This document shows, piece by piece, positions 10,701-21,422 of a stretch of DNA of 64,000 nt. The notes under the pieces were generated by a model that was not told where the DNA came from, searched no databases, and saw nothing but the letters and a program-made list of their open reading frames with translations. The stretch's first letter is position 1, and every line of letters begins with the position of its first letter. Source of the DNA: Beaufortia kweichowensis (taxonomy: Eukaryota; Chordata; Actinopteri; Cypriniformes; Gastromyzontidae); assembly GCA_019155185.1 (NCBI GenBank), contig CM032808.1:2439185-2503184 (forward strand), read 5' to 3'. A program made the position numbers and the translations under genes.

Positions 10701-11395
10701 TTTTAAAAGCATAGCAGAAAAGCATATAGTAATTTTTTTTTAAAGAATGACCCCAATTAAAGAATGACCCCCTGACAAACTCCACAAAGGAAAAAGACAT
10801 GAAAGGATTCCATACAACTTGCTTTAAGTCATTGGACATCTTTGTGCAAGGAATATAAAAATAAAAGCTTCTCACACTTTTGTCGCTTTACAAAAAATAC
10901 ACTTTAGAAACGAACAATACAGAGACATAGACAAAAAAAACATACAGAAATGATAGAAAACTGGAGAAAATATTATGTTTCTGCCTCTCATTCTCAGTGG
11001 CCATCTGTTTTTTCCTGATCATTGATTGTTGTTGTCTGTGAGCTCTTCAGATGTGGATGCTCTGGCTTCCGGGTGTCTCTGGAGAAGCACTGCATCACTG
11101 ACCAGCAGTGAGGAAATCCCCCTTGTCACACATGTGAAATCAGGCATGCACAGAGCAAATGTCCACCTGTTAAACATGCCACAAGATCAATCAATGTCAA
11201 TGGGAACATTTTACAGGAGAATGAAACCGTGTTAAGGCAAGCATACACTGATTTGTTCAGGAGACAGCAATCAATGCTGGTCTCTGAGTGGACAACAGGG
11301 TACAAAAACACACTGACCACACTGATACATATCAAGACTCTAGCAAGTGTTTTCAGATGTTAAAGAGATTATTTACTACATTCTTTAAAATATTT
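7791..11395. other. Gene-poor interval, mostly unique-looking
   Basis: No gene supported. 8830-9110 is a GC-richer block listed separately. GTTGCCCCTTTAAGAAA with ACTTCCTGTTTG (10227-10264) resembles 36985-37085 and may be one end of another dispersed repeat. Open frames here are short and lack domains. Confidence 0.4.
8830..9110. promoter_or_regulatory. Candidate conserved noncoding element
   Basis: Low-repeat block with balanced composition inside AT-rich DNA, including CGGCAATAAATGAAAGTGGC and GCGCAAGGTCACATCATCG. No coding frame. This is proposed only because it differs from its surroundings and lies in the interval shared by two neural genes. Confidence 0.25.
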
Positions 11396-11458
11396 GTGTT
11401 CTGCAGAAGAAGACAGGTTTGGAATGACATGAGGGAAAGTAAATGATGAAAGAATTTT
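11396..11458 (+). repeat. Fragment of the GGGATAGTTCAC-type MITE family
   Basis: Reads TTCTGCAGAAGAAGACAGGT, then GGAATGACATGAGGG and AGTAAATGATGAAAGAATTT. This matches the 3' internal part of the family seen whole at 14803-15066 and in part at 53416-53672. The ends are missing. Confidence 0.6.
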
Positions 11459-11803
11459 AAATGTGTCATCTGTCGTCTTAAAGTTTCATTTCTGGTGTGA
11501 TGACCCGGGGCAGTACCGGTATCACAAAGTAACCTAAAAAACCCGTAAAAGTGTAAATATTGTAATTAAATATCCTCTTTGTACTTGAAGTTAATATCTC
11601 TGAAATCTATGGCAGAGAAGGAAACCTTTTTTGATGCTTTTGTAAGTTAATTTGTATATAGATCAGCTTGCAATTTATCTGGTAGCCATGGCAACAATGT
11701 CATGCCTGCTGATGCTCTCTTTGCTCAAAAAGTTAATGATTTTTTGGTCACTGTAAATGTTAATTTGTACATTGTTGTACATGTTGGGTTTTCATGTTTT
11801 ACA

Positions 11804-11952
11804 GGGACTTTCCATTAAAATAATGACTTTAACATAATAACTTACACTGCATAAACCGTATCCCTCACTCCACCCCTAAACCTAACCCTCACACAAACCT
11901 TTTTTACATTTTGAAATAAACATCATTTAGTATGATTTATAAGTTGTTTTCC
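11804..11952 (+). repeat. GGGACTTTCC-type dispersed repeat (copy 1)
   Basis: Starts GGGACTTTCCATTAAAATAA, passes through ACCCCTAAACCTAACCCTCA, and ends AGTATGATTTATAAGTTGTT. The same order of pieces occurs at 21186-21422. It is a repeat type widespread in fish genomes. Confidence 0.65.
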
Positions 11953-12331
11953 AAGCCAAGTATTTGGTTCCTTGCCTCAGTTGCCTTTGGCTTGCTGACT
12001 GTGGTCTACAGACATACATAATAATGGCATATTGTTATTTAATAAAACTGTACATGGAAACGGCACTTAGTAATTAGCACTTCAACTTTTTTTGTAAGAA
12101 AAATGTGCATTTTAAAATTGACTCGACTTGAAATACCACTGCAAACTGCTGCATGTTTAACATCAAACATTGGCTCTTGATGTGCTGCGTTTTCGCTACA
12201 GTGTGGACAAACATATTAGATCTCGCTGGAATCTAGCCAGACATCACGCCTGGTTTAGACATAATGTTACATAAGAGGTTCAAATAAATCTCACGAAACC
12301 ACTGAAACATCATGGCAGTAAAGATTTTAAT

Positions 12332-12976
12332 CAGGGATGTCCCGATCCAATATCAGGCCCGATCACATGGTTTCAGACTCGATCAGGACTCGGATATGTA
12401 TGTATATATATTCTCATTATTTTTTTATAGGAAAGGACGCCAGAGCCGGGATTCGAACTCGCATCGCCGAAGCGCAGTTGCGCTGTATATGTCTGGAGAG
12501 TTAGACCTCTTGACTCCACACAGAAACAGCAACACGTGCGCAGTAAGAGTTAGGAGTGCAGTTCCTAAAAGCACATTACTTTGCAAGTTTGCTTTGCAAA
12601 CACTGTGGCACTTTTATTTTTTTATTTGTTTACATGCCTGCGGGGTATTTTAAGTTGAGGTGCTATTTGTTTTTATATTAGACTTTTTTTATATTTACTG
12701 TTGCACTAAAGTCCAAAAGTGAAGAGTTTATGTTATTTATTACTTGATTGTTCAAGCTCCCTCACAGAAGTGCTCTGTTTGTTAACAGAGTTATTGAATG
12801 TTAAAATAAGGTGAATTAAATCAAAAATAAGGAACATCCTGGATCTGTTTCTTCGCTCTTCTTTATTCTTTTTTTTATGTATTATAGAAGTATCGGATCG
12901 GGACTTGGTATCGGCAGATACTCAAAATCAAATGACTCGGACTCGAGGGCAAAAAAACCTGATCGGGACATCCCTA
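12332..12976. mobile_element. hAT-like nonautonomous element with a tRNA-like insert
   Basis: Inverted ends CAGGGATGTCCCGATC on the left and GATCGGGACATCCCTA on the right, differing only at the outermost base. The flanks ATTTTAAT (12324-12331) and ATGTTAAT (12977-12984) are an 8-bp target duplication with one mismatch. Length of about 645 bp, CAGGG-type ends and an 8-bp duplication fit a nonautonomous hAT transposon. No transposase frame is present. The open frame at 12312-12653 spans the left end and is not a gene. A tRNA-like stretch lies inside and is listed separately. Confidence 0.85.
12434..12520 (-). repeat. tRNA-derived (SINE-like) segment inside the hAT element
   Basis: On the minus strand it contains GCGAGTTCGAATCCC, a near-perfect RNA polymerase III B box (GTTCGAATCC core) with a T-loop-like context, preceded by a tRNA-like stretch with a possible long variable arm. 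The 5' half has no clean cloverleaf, so this is a tRNA relic or a SINE head and not a functional tRNA gene. Confidence 0.5.
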
Positions 12977-12984
12977 ATGTTAAT

Positions 12985-14802
12985 TATAAAACATTTCACT
13001 AACACAAAAGAATGATAATAACAAACATAATTGTGTTCTCCACCTCAGACAAAGAATAATTTTAACATAGGAATCAATTATTTTTGTATTTTATTGCTTT
13101 TTCTGCAGAAAATCTCATACCAGTAATGTGTCCAGATTTGTCCAGAATCATTAACCAAATATTAACTTATAATTAAAATGATGAAATCGTGGGAAAAGGA
13201 AGTGTCCATGACTGATGTTCTCATGCTCTGTGACATTTTTACTGGACTGTTTACACACACATAGATATTTACACTGAGTTTGATTTGTGTAAAGAAACAC
13301 ATCTGTCAGGACATTTCAAATGAATTCCAGGTAAAAAGATTTCTTTTTAGTTCTGTAGTTAAAAACTTAATTTTCTCTTGTCACACTGTGTTCACGACTT
13401 TTTTCACGACTCTCATTACCAATACAGGCATTTTGCCACATTAAAAAATATATACTGTATATATATATATATATATATATGTATAATTTTCTACTTACTA
13501 ATTATGTATGACGGATAAAAACTTGCTTGGGTATCATGGCTTGTCTTTTTTAGCAAAACATGCTATGGTATTGACAGGTTTCAATAGTTACGGTAATGAG
13601 ATTTTTTAAGGCCAAAAAAAATCTAAATAATCTGAAATTGTCAGTAATAGGTTTTAGATGAATGCCTTTAAACATATCAGTCCTTGATTTTATTGAATAA
13701 TAAGCAATTTTGTTGATATAAGCATTTTGTTATCCTGTTTGACATCCTGAAACCAAGATTTCGTGAGACCACCACTTAATGCTTTCTGCATTCACTGCAG
13801 CCATGATTACTAAAAAATGTGCAGAACATCCTTTTTTAAATACATGTTTTCCTGACCAGCTGTGGTTATGATGTCACATGCCATGTTAATTATTCATCCG
13901 GTGCATTCTATAATGAGCCTCATTGCGAAGAGAGGAGACATGTTTGAAGAAACAAGAATGTCAATGACTAATTTAAATACACTTGGTGCATTTGGATTGC
14001 AGTTGGGTTTGTTAAATTGGACTTTGTATGAAATATCACATGCTAAAGGAACGCAACCTGTTGATCCTAAACCTTGCATTTATTTGCGCTTGCACAAAGG
14101 CAAGATCATGTTAAAGACACCAGAGAACATAACTCTGAAAATGGTGCCAGTCCTGTCCAGGTGGGTGTAGGTGCTATGGAGCATGAAGATCCAAGCATCA
14201 TCCACAGCTTTGCCTGAAGCCGTCCAGATGGTCTGTGAATATGGAGCTGTTTCAGGATCAGTCTCCTGAAGATTTTAATGATGTGTGAAGTGAGAGAGTC
14301 TACAGCATGTTTCATACGCCGTAATGACTCACATTAGTAGCGTGACAGTAGCTCAGCTGTTTTCAAATCGTGTAGCGCAAAAGCTCATTTTTCTAACAGG
14401 TAGTTGTGAAAAACACTGTAGTGCTAATTGTGATTGAGTGTGGCAATAATCAAACACAATTTGTTGGGTTGGCAAATTGGTTTGTTTGTTGCCATTGGTC
14501 ATTTCAATTAACTGGTTCAAAATTTAGATTTGCTAAAGACCTGTGAGCCATTTTTTTATTCTGAAGCAAAATGAAAACGTGTATTTTGATATTTAAGTGC
14601 AATCCATAACTTACTTGCAAATTTATTACTCACAACATCTGACCCGAATCAGGGTATGGTAAGGAGACAATTTAACCCTTGTTTGTTAAAGTATTTTTGT
14701 TAAATGTAGTGAAAAAGCAGCTTTCAGTGTAAAATGTTGTTTCAATTCACATGTCCACTAAACATTATCCTACTTAAACTACTTTTTTTTTAAAGAAATA
14801 GC
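12985..14802. other. Gene-poor interval
   Basis: No supported gene. It holds an AT microsatellite at 13458-13480 and a possibly conserved block at about 13870-14180. The overlapping opposite-strand open frames in that block look like chance. Confidence 0.4.
13458..13480 (+). repeat. (AT)n microsatellite
   Basis: Uninterrupted AT dinucleotides, ending GTATAAT. Confidence 0.9.
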
Positions 14803-15066
14803 TTAAAGGGATAGTTCACTAGTAAAGGAATATTCTTTCCTTTGCCATTCCAAATCTGTATGACTTTTTTTCTTCTGCAAAACACAAAAGAAGATATTTT
14901 TGAAGATCGCTGGTAACCAAATTGGCCCACATTGACTTCCAGTGCGTGAACACAAAACATGTCTCTAAAAATATCTTCTATTGTGTTTCACAAAGTTAGT
15001 ATACAGGTTATGAAAGACAGGAGGATGAATAAATGATGTTGACATTTGGGTGAACTATCCCTTCAA
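14803..15066. mobile_element. Complete MITE with TTRAAGGGATAGTTCAC ends
   Basis: The left end TTAAAGGGATAGTTCAC and the right end GTGAACTATCCCTTCAA are inverted repeats of 17 bases with one mismatch. The interior (CCAAATCTGTATGACTTT, AACACAAAAGAAGATATTTT, CATTGACTTCCAGTG) is the layout of a very abundant cyprinid nonautonomous repeat. Related copies lie at 11396-11458 and 53416-53672. No reading frame of note. Confidence 0.85.
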
Positions 15067-17630
15067 CTGTAGTTGTCTTCATTAAAAAACATTTCTTTTA
15101 GTAGATTGTATCTTGATACAGTTTTCGCTTCAGCATCACTATTTTAGCTTTAACTTGCAAATATGTAACACAATAAAGGTTTCTGGGAATTTTCGTCAGT
15201 TTCTTCATTAAAACATAACAAATCCTTGTCTAAGCAATAAAAGCCCAGCGCTTGCTTCAGTCTTGACACTGCGATTCTCGGTCAGTGATTTACCACAGGT
15301 TCATTACTGTGGAAATCAAGAGAAAGAGCTTATATTGTGGTATATTGTGGAGCTTTTACTGGCGTTCTATTGCTCAACTAAGACTGTCTGAACCCAAAGA
15401 GACCAGCATTTGCATACACATACATAATTAAACAGCGGCATGAATATGTATCATGGCTCTCCTGCAGAAAGCAGTGCTGGTTTACATGTCATGACGTGAC
15501 TTGTTAATTTTTGATACTTTGTTCTGGAGATGATTGGTTTTCCACTATTACAGCGAATGTCAACATCTCAATTTACTTGCTGCTGAATAAATGATGAGCC
15601 TTCCTGGTCATAATAAAAACATCCCATTGTTATAAGTGTGGAAAGCTGCCCTATTTTACACAAAATAGAAATGAAAAGCAGCATATTTTGATTTGTGCAT
15701 TAATAGTGCACATGGAAAATAACACGAAATTCTTGCAAACTACTTTGAAGAGCCAAATAATGTAAAATGAGTAGATTGAGTTCGATGAGTTAGGGTTAAA
15801 GGTCATGTCTGTTTAGGTCTAAACCAGCCAGAGCCCAAACTTCTGAAATAATTATAACTTTTTGGTTGGGTCAGAAATCGGGTTAGTAATGGCCTGTAAC
15901 AGCTCTAGCCAAACCTACAAATGGTTTTAGGGTTTCGAATATGGCCAGCTGCCATCATTTTTTATACAAAGTGCAGATACAAAAGCTGGCAGTGCATGTT
16001 GACAATGAATGCCAGTAATTTCTTTCAGATATAATTATGTCCATTATGTGTACAACACACTATTGTTGTGGCTGGTTAATAATTTATCAAACTGCATCAG
16101 TAATATAAGAAACTTCAGAAGTTTTCATATGTTGAGAATAACATTGATCACATTTCTGAAGTTTTAATGGCCATGTGATTAAGCATTTTGCATTTGCATT
16201 TTTTTGCCATTGTAAATGCAGTTAAACTAAAAAATGGATGTGCCCTTTGCTGAGTTCCAATGCATTGTTAGTTACAGGCCTCCTCGCAGTTTGAATATTT
16301 AACAATGTTTTGCCGATCAAAATATTTCTGGCTGTGTGGTGGAAGAAAATCTCATCAGACTCCTCTGTATGATTTCGACCTGTTTTGAACCATAAAAGCA
16401 GATTTGGCCTTCGATCTTTTTCTCATGAAGGTCAACAATTCAGCAGTGGGGCGGGTCGTAAGAGAGCATCCGCGTTCTCCATCATTTTAACGTTTTTTAA
16501 CTGTCTTTGTCATGCACGTTAGATTTTTTTCTGGGGTTAAAAGTGATATTTCTGAGTTTCTCTTAATGCAAGATTGCCATTGTATAATTTAAAAGGCAAT
16601 TTTTTAAAAATGTATCTTATCTTCTACCGTGGCTGTTTCTTTTGAAAGCACAATTACATTTATGTTTTTTTTTTCAGAGTTTAAAGTTCAGCTACAGTTT
16701 TTAAGGCGTATCTGAAAAATTCAGCAGCAATTCCAAAATTGTTAGGAAGCCACATAGTAACGTCTGGCTTATTAAAAGAAGAACCTCACATGACATTTAC
16801 AGCACATAACAATAGCCTGAACGTATCTTGAGTATTTCAATATCAGTATTCAGTGATTCTTTCTTCAAACTGTCTAGGAGTTGCAAAGTGCAGAATTACC
16901 ACAGAATTGCATGACCTCTCTGTAATTGTACAGTAATTAGAGACAGCAGTTTAGAAGGAGACTCAATTTAGCATACTAAGGTGACTCTTAAAATCACTAA
17001 TTCCACATCTGTCTGTCACGTCTGACACTGCTCTTTAAAAATGCAAAAACTTTTGCTCCCCAAAACTGACCTGAGAAATGTTACACATCATTTACATTAA
17101 ACTGATACCTTGGAATGAGGAAAAACACAACGGCATATAATTTTAGTTGTTCTTATTCAAGTTTCACTATGAAAAACTCATGGTTCACTTAGGTTTGTTT
17201 TCAATTTATTTACTAACCGACATTGTTGTTATTTTCTGCATATGTTTTGTGTTGCCATAACACATATTACAAAATTGTGAATAATAAAAAATATTTATTA
17301 TTATTTTTATAATTATTATTGTTTTTTAAGGATGAGGAATAAGAGGCTATTATCAAATTCTAAAAAGCAAATAACATCTCGCCTTCTGTGTTCCAAGGTT
17401 TCTGAAATTATTCTATTGTATGAATGTGAAAACAAACAAGTTTTGCTGTTCGCTCACAACTGCTCATTTTCTCACCTCGTGTTTGAGAACCATTGATTAT
17501 AGTTTAAAGTGGACCACGTCTGAATGATGGCCAAAACTTTTCTGATGATCTTGATTGATGTTTATCCACTTGTTAAGTCAAGTTAATGCTAATATTCACT
17601 TGTGACATAATGTAAATATGAAAACTCATT
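15067..17630. other. Gene-poor interval
   Basis: AT-rich with no supported gene or clear repeat. It ends at a decayed LINE fragment. Confidence 0.4.
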
Positions 17631-18030
17631 CTTCTGGATCTCTCTGCTGCCTTTGACACAGTGAACCACAAGACCCTTCTGTCCACGCTCTCAAACCTGC
17701 TTATCACTGGAACTGCCGTTTCAACTCTTATCTCACAGACAGATCATTCAAGGTGTCGAGGCATACATGTCACATGAGCTGAAGGTCACCTTCAACTCAT
17801 CCTTTCCAAAACTGAGCTCCATGTATTCCCTGCCAAGCCGTCAACAGAACACTTTTTCAAAATTCATCTTGGTTTTTCAATTTTAACACCCACTAAGCAA
17901 ACGTTCCAGAATGCAGCAGCACGTTTGGTCTTTAATCAACCAAAAAAAAACCCACATCCCACCCTGTCTGATCTCATGCCATTGGCTGCCTGCAGCTGCC
18001 CGCATCACATTTAAGTCAGTGATGCTTTCC
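17631..18030 (+). pseudogene. Decayed LINE fragment (L2/Rex-like reverse transcriptase and 3' domain)
   Basis: The frame at 17634 reads LDLSAAFDTVNH, the hallmark of the reverse transcriptase of L2-like LINEs. It is followed after a frame change by YLTDRSFKV. Further on, NAAARLVFNQ and HWLPAAARITFKS match the conserved C-terminal region of the same elements. Large internal parts, including the catalytic YADD region, are missing and the frame shifts. It is a dead 5'-truncated copy. The open frame at 17911-18132 is part of it. Confidence 0.8.
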
Positions 18031-18132
18031 AGACAACAGAAAATTCATCTTAATACCTCGACTTACTGTTACAGGTATAATTATAGACTTTTTATGTTAA
18101 ACCACCAGTTAATTGATTTTTGTGTTGCCTGA

Positions 18133-18799
18133 TTTTATGTGCCATTTAAAGAATACATGATTGTACATGTTATTTCAGCTCTCTATATTTGATGTAATAA
18201 AATGAACATTGTCTTTTGCAAGCAAATTCTCATTCCTGTCCTGTATACATTTTAGGGTTGTCGGATGTATTTTAATTGAAATCACATTATAATGACAGAT
18301 TAGTAAATCAAATGAAGTACAACTAATCATGTGTATGAAAACTTGCTCAATAAAAAAGCCATAAATTTGAGATCATTTAAAGACAACAGCATTTTATATG
18401 CATTACAAAAAGTGACTTTAGAATGTTAATTTATTATTCTTTGTATTACTAAATAGAAACCTGTCACTGGTCTAAAGTCAATAGTGATCAATTTCCAACA
18501 GAGTTTGTTAATCTTCTCAAGCTAGACCTGAAGGTGTTAATCTACTCTGATAGTAGTAAACTCCTCTTTTACAGAATTGACAGGCACATGATTCATTGCC
18601 TTCATTAATGATTTACCATTTTTTTAAAGTGACATTTCTAATATAAATATATGTTACCTAAGAACCTCAGACCTCAGGAACATGAGCTTTGGCCAAAGAA
18701 AGCCATTCATTTGTCCTCTTCTAAAGTGTGCTGGGTGAAGTAGGATGATAAGCTAAGAGACATGTTAAACCTAATTTACTAAAGCCATAGAACCCTTTT
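18133..18799. other. Intergenic, nothing recognised
   Basis: AT-rich sequence after the LINE fragment, with no coding or repeat signal that I can support. Confidence 0.4.
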
Positions 18800-19170
18800 C
18801 TCTTTTCCTCATGCAGTATTAACAGCACTCTTTCTCGCTCTAATCACCTTCTTCATCATAGCTGTGCTGTGGGCTGTGGGCTTCCCAGCGAGGGGCCGGA
18901 TCCCAGGCAGGCTCCCCGTCATCTGCAGGGATAAATTTAGCTCTCAATACATCACTGGCTGTAGCCAAAGGCAATGGGCAGACTGACCGGACCGCTTTGC
19001 CAGAGCAACGGTGGATTATTTCATCAGTTAGATATTGGCTAGTGCTGACGTCCAGGTTGAGAGGGTGGAGAAATTAAACGGCTGGGGTAAGACATTAATT
19101 CAATGCAATGCTGTCATGACAGTCTCACTATTCATACGATTCCTCACCCTACATGGCGGTTCTGGGTACT
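18800..19170. promoter_or_regulatory. Candidate conserved noncoding element, GC-rich for the region
   Basis: The most GC-rich low-repeat block in the middle of the interval (for example GGGGCCGGATCCCAGGCAGG). It is followed by GGGATAAATTTAGCTCTCAA and GTGGATTATTTCATCAGTTA. There is no long open frame and no splice-bounded exon that I can justify. It is a good enhancer candidate on composition alone. Confidence 0.35.
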
Positions 19171-20066
19171 AGGTTGAGGATGTGACTGATTTCCACTAAC
19201 TAACACGAGACTTCACAACATCATTCCAGCACAGAGACGCAGTCATCTCTTTAAAATGCAGAGCGTGCACTGGATTACACCTTGCGTCTGCATATATGCC
19301 ACGTTATAATGTGATGAATTACTGCTGCCATGATCAATAGAAAAAGTACACAAACATCTCTTTCAAATCAAATATAAACTAAATAATTTGCATAGTAAAA
19401 CTTGCGCCAAAAGGTGATCAGGAAAAATGCTTTTAAAGATGAACTCTGTGATTTTAATTCAAGCAAATTGAATGCAAATAAAAATTCTGATGCAAATAAT
19501 AGTTTTCCAGCTTTCTAGGGCATTCTCTGGATACTCACATCCAGATATGAATGTATGTAAATGCAATACTGGATATTATTTTTTAGGGTTTTTTTTGGAC
19601 ATTTACTGAATATCTTAACTAAAGCTAAATTTCTTGCTGTCCTGTCTGGTGCATCTGCAGTCCTGTCAGGCAATCGTTATGGATTTAGGCCAACGTTCTG
19701 AGTAATATAACAGAACCAGAAACTATTTTGTAAATTTGTAAATTACAGTCATTTTATTTTATGTTTTTTGGAGAGTCGTCTCTTCTCCATTTGTTGGGTA
19801 TTGCTTATGGTTTGTACATTTTAATTCACAGAAAATCCTACAAAGATGTTGCCACTCAAAAACTTGTTTTTTGTCACATCTATAACACATGTATTTTCCA
19901 TTTTTTTAAAGAAATAACTTGTAGATAGACTTATTTGTTTTTGATGTCTCGACTCTATTAACGTGGCTTTATAAACATACATTTATAATCATGTTTTGAA
20001 TTTTTTAATTCATGTTTTGACTGAAAAATTGCCTACAATTTGAACGGAAATACTAAACGGCGCACC
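19171..20066. other. Intergenic, nothing recognised
   Basis: AT-rich; no supported gene. Confidence 0.4.
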
Positions 20067-20598
20067 TGTTAACATCGCCTGTTTTTTCCTCAAAGCAGTT
20101 AAACGCAAACCCCGCCCCGCAGCCATGACTCACATCTCTTTAAACCACGAAATATTGACATCTGAGATATCACTTATGCTTAAAAACTTTGGGTACAAAA
20201 CTTTACTTTTCATGATAAGGTTTTGCATGGAATTTCTGTAACATTTATTAAGTTTTACTCATTTTTTAACCTTCAGATGTGAGGCTTGGTCTTGATTCCA
20301 GCCAGAACAAGCATACTCCCCTGCGGGCAATAGAAATGCATATGAGAAACATTAAAAGTAAAAATAATAATAAAAAATACTTCAACTAAAACCTACTAAT
20401 TGTTATTTATGAAAATAAAATGCTATAAATCAGCCTTGATGTCTGAACTGCTCAGGTGACAACGTATGAATGACCAACGCATGAGCTGACCAATGAAATT
20501 AAGGCAGAAGATGTGAGTCATGGCTGTGGGGTGAGGTTTTAACGTTAGGGGGCGGGGTTTGCGTTTAACTGGTTTGGGGGAAAAATCCCACGTTAACA
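20067..20598. mobile_element. MITE with long imperfect inverted repeats
   Basis: The left arm (20067 to about 20139) and right arm (about 20508-20598) are inverted copies of each other. Shared pieces include TGTTAAC at the tips, CAGTTAAACGCAAACCCCGCC, and CAGCCATGACTCACATC. Arms are about 75-90 bases with small gaps. The interior (ATTGACATCTGAGATATCA, TTTGCATGGAATTTC) is shared with fragments at 3834-3990 and 7625-7790, so this is the most complete member of that family here. No transposase. A target duplication is not clear. Confidence 0.75.
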
Positions 20599-21074
20599 TC
20601 CCCCCTCTACTGGGCCTTGATTTTCCCTAGCCTCAACCCACTCGATATCTTTGTACAGTATAAATATCTTCTTTTTGTAAATCTGTGACCCAGCCAGTAA
20701 TTACTGTGTTACTCAAAGAAAAAGCACTTTCATGCTTCGGAAAGAAGAGAGGATAGTCTTTGAACATCAGAGCTCACACCGGCTGCAGTCTGTGGACCGC
20801 ATTAGAAGTAATGGACCACAGGGAGATGTTGTTATAGACACAACCAGCAGAGGACACTCTTATCACCCAAACAAAAAGCAATGGAACAGTACGTGTCCCA
20901 CTGTTATTAGAAAGGCCACACCACAATGGTGTGTTTTTTGTTGCTTGACAGATTGTGTGACGTCAGTGAGATCTTGAAGACTGTGTGACATCTAGTGTCT
21001 TTAATGTGTCTTCAACTGGTTTGACATCTTACATCTGAGGTAAGACTTTGGACATGATTGACAGCATGAAGTCG

Positions 21075-21077
<3 letters not shown>
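20599..21077. other. Intergenic, nothing recognised
   Basis: Holds an 81-codon open frame (20732-20977) with no recognisable domain, which I do not accept as a gene. Confidence 0.35.

Positions 21078-21146
<69 letters not shown>
21078..21146 (+). repeat. Compound (CT)n(CA)n microsatellite
   Basis: About 19 CT units (21078-21115) run directly into about 16 CA units (to 21146). Confidence 0.97.
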
Positions 21147-21147
<1 letters not shown>

Positions 21148-21185
21148 TAATAGTATATAGATTGTTTATATAGTTTATAGATTGA

Positions 21186-21422
21186 GGGACTTTCCATAGA
21201 CATAATGATTTTTATACTGTACAAATTGTATATTGTATCCCCTCATCCTACCCCAAACCTAATTAACCCTCACACAAACAAACCTTTCTGCATTTTTATG
21301 TTTTCCAATAAACATCATGTGGTATGATTTAGAATCACTTTAAATCATGGGGGCCAGTGTTGGTTGTTTCGACTTTAACTGTCATCGTGGGGACATTTTG
21401 GACATTTATTGTGGGGACCGCT
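21186..21422 (+). repeat. GGGACTTTCC-type dispersed repeat (copy 2)
   Basis: Starts GGGACTTTCCATAGACATAA, passes CCTACCCCAAACCTAATTAA and AACATCATGTGGTATGATTT, and ends with GTGGGGACATTTTGGACATT. It shares its order of pieces with 11804-11952 and is longer at the 3' end. The two overlapping open frames here arise from the repeat. Confidence 0.65.

Noticed and set aside
12434..12520. tRNA gene on the minus strand
   Set aside because: The B box is good, but no clean cloverleaf or acceptor stem could be drawn and it sits inside a transposon.
12312..12653. 113-codon frame
   Set aside because: It spans the left end of the hAT-like element and its tRNA-like insert.
20732..20977. 81-codon frame with a fairly balanced composition
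   Set aside because: No recognisable domain, splice context or promoter; kept only as part of an unassigned interval.
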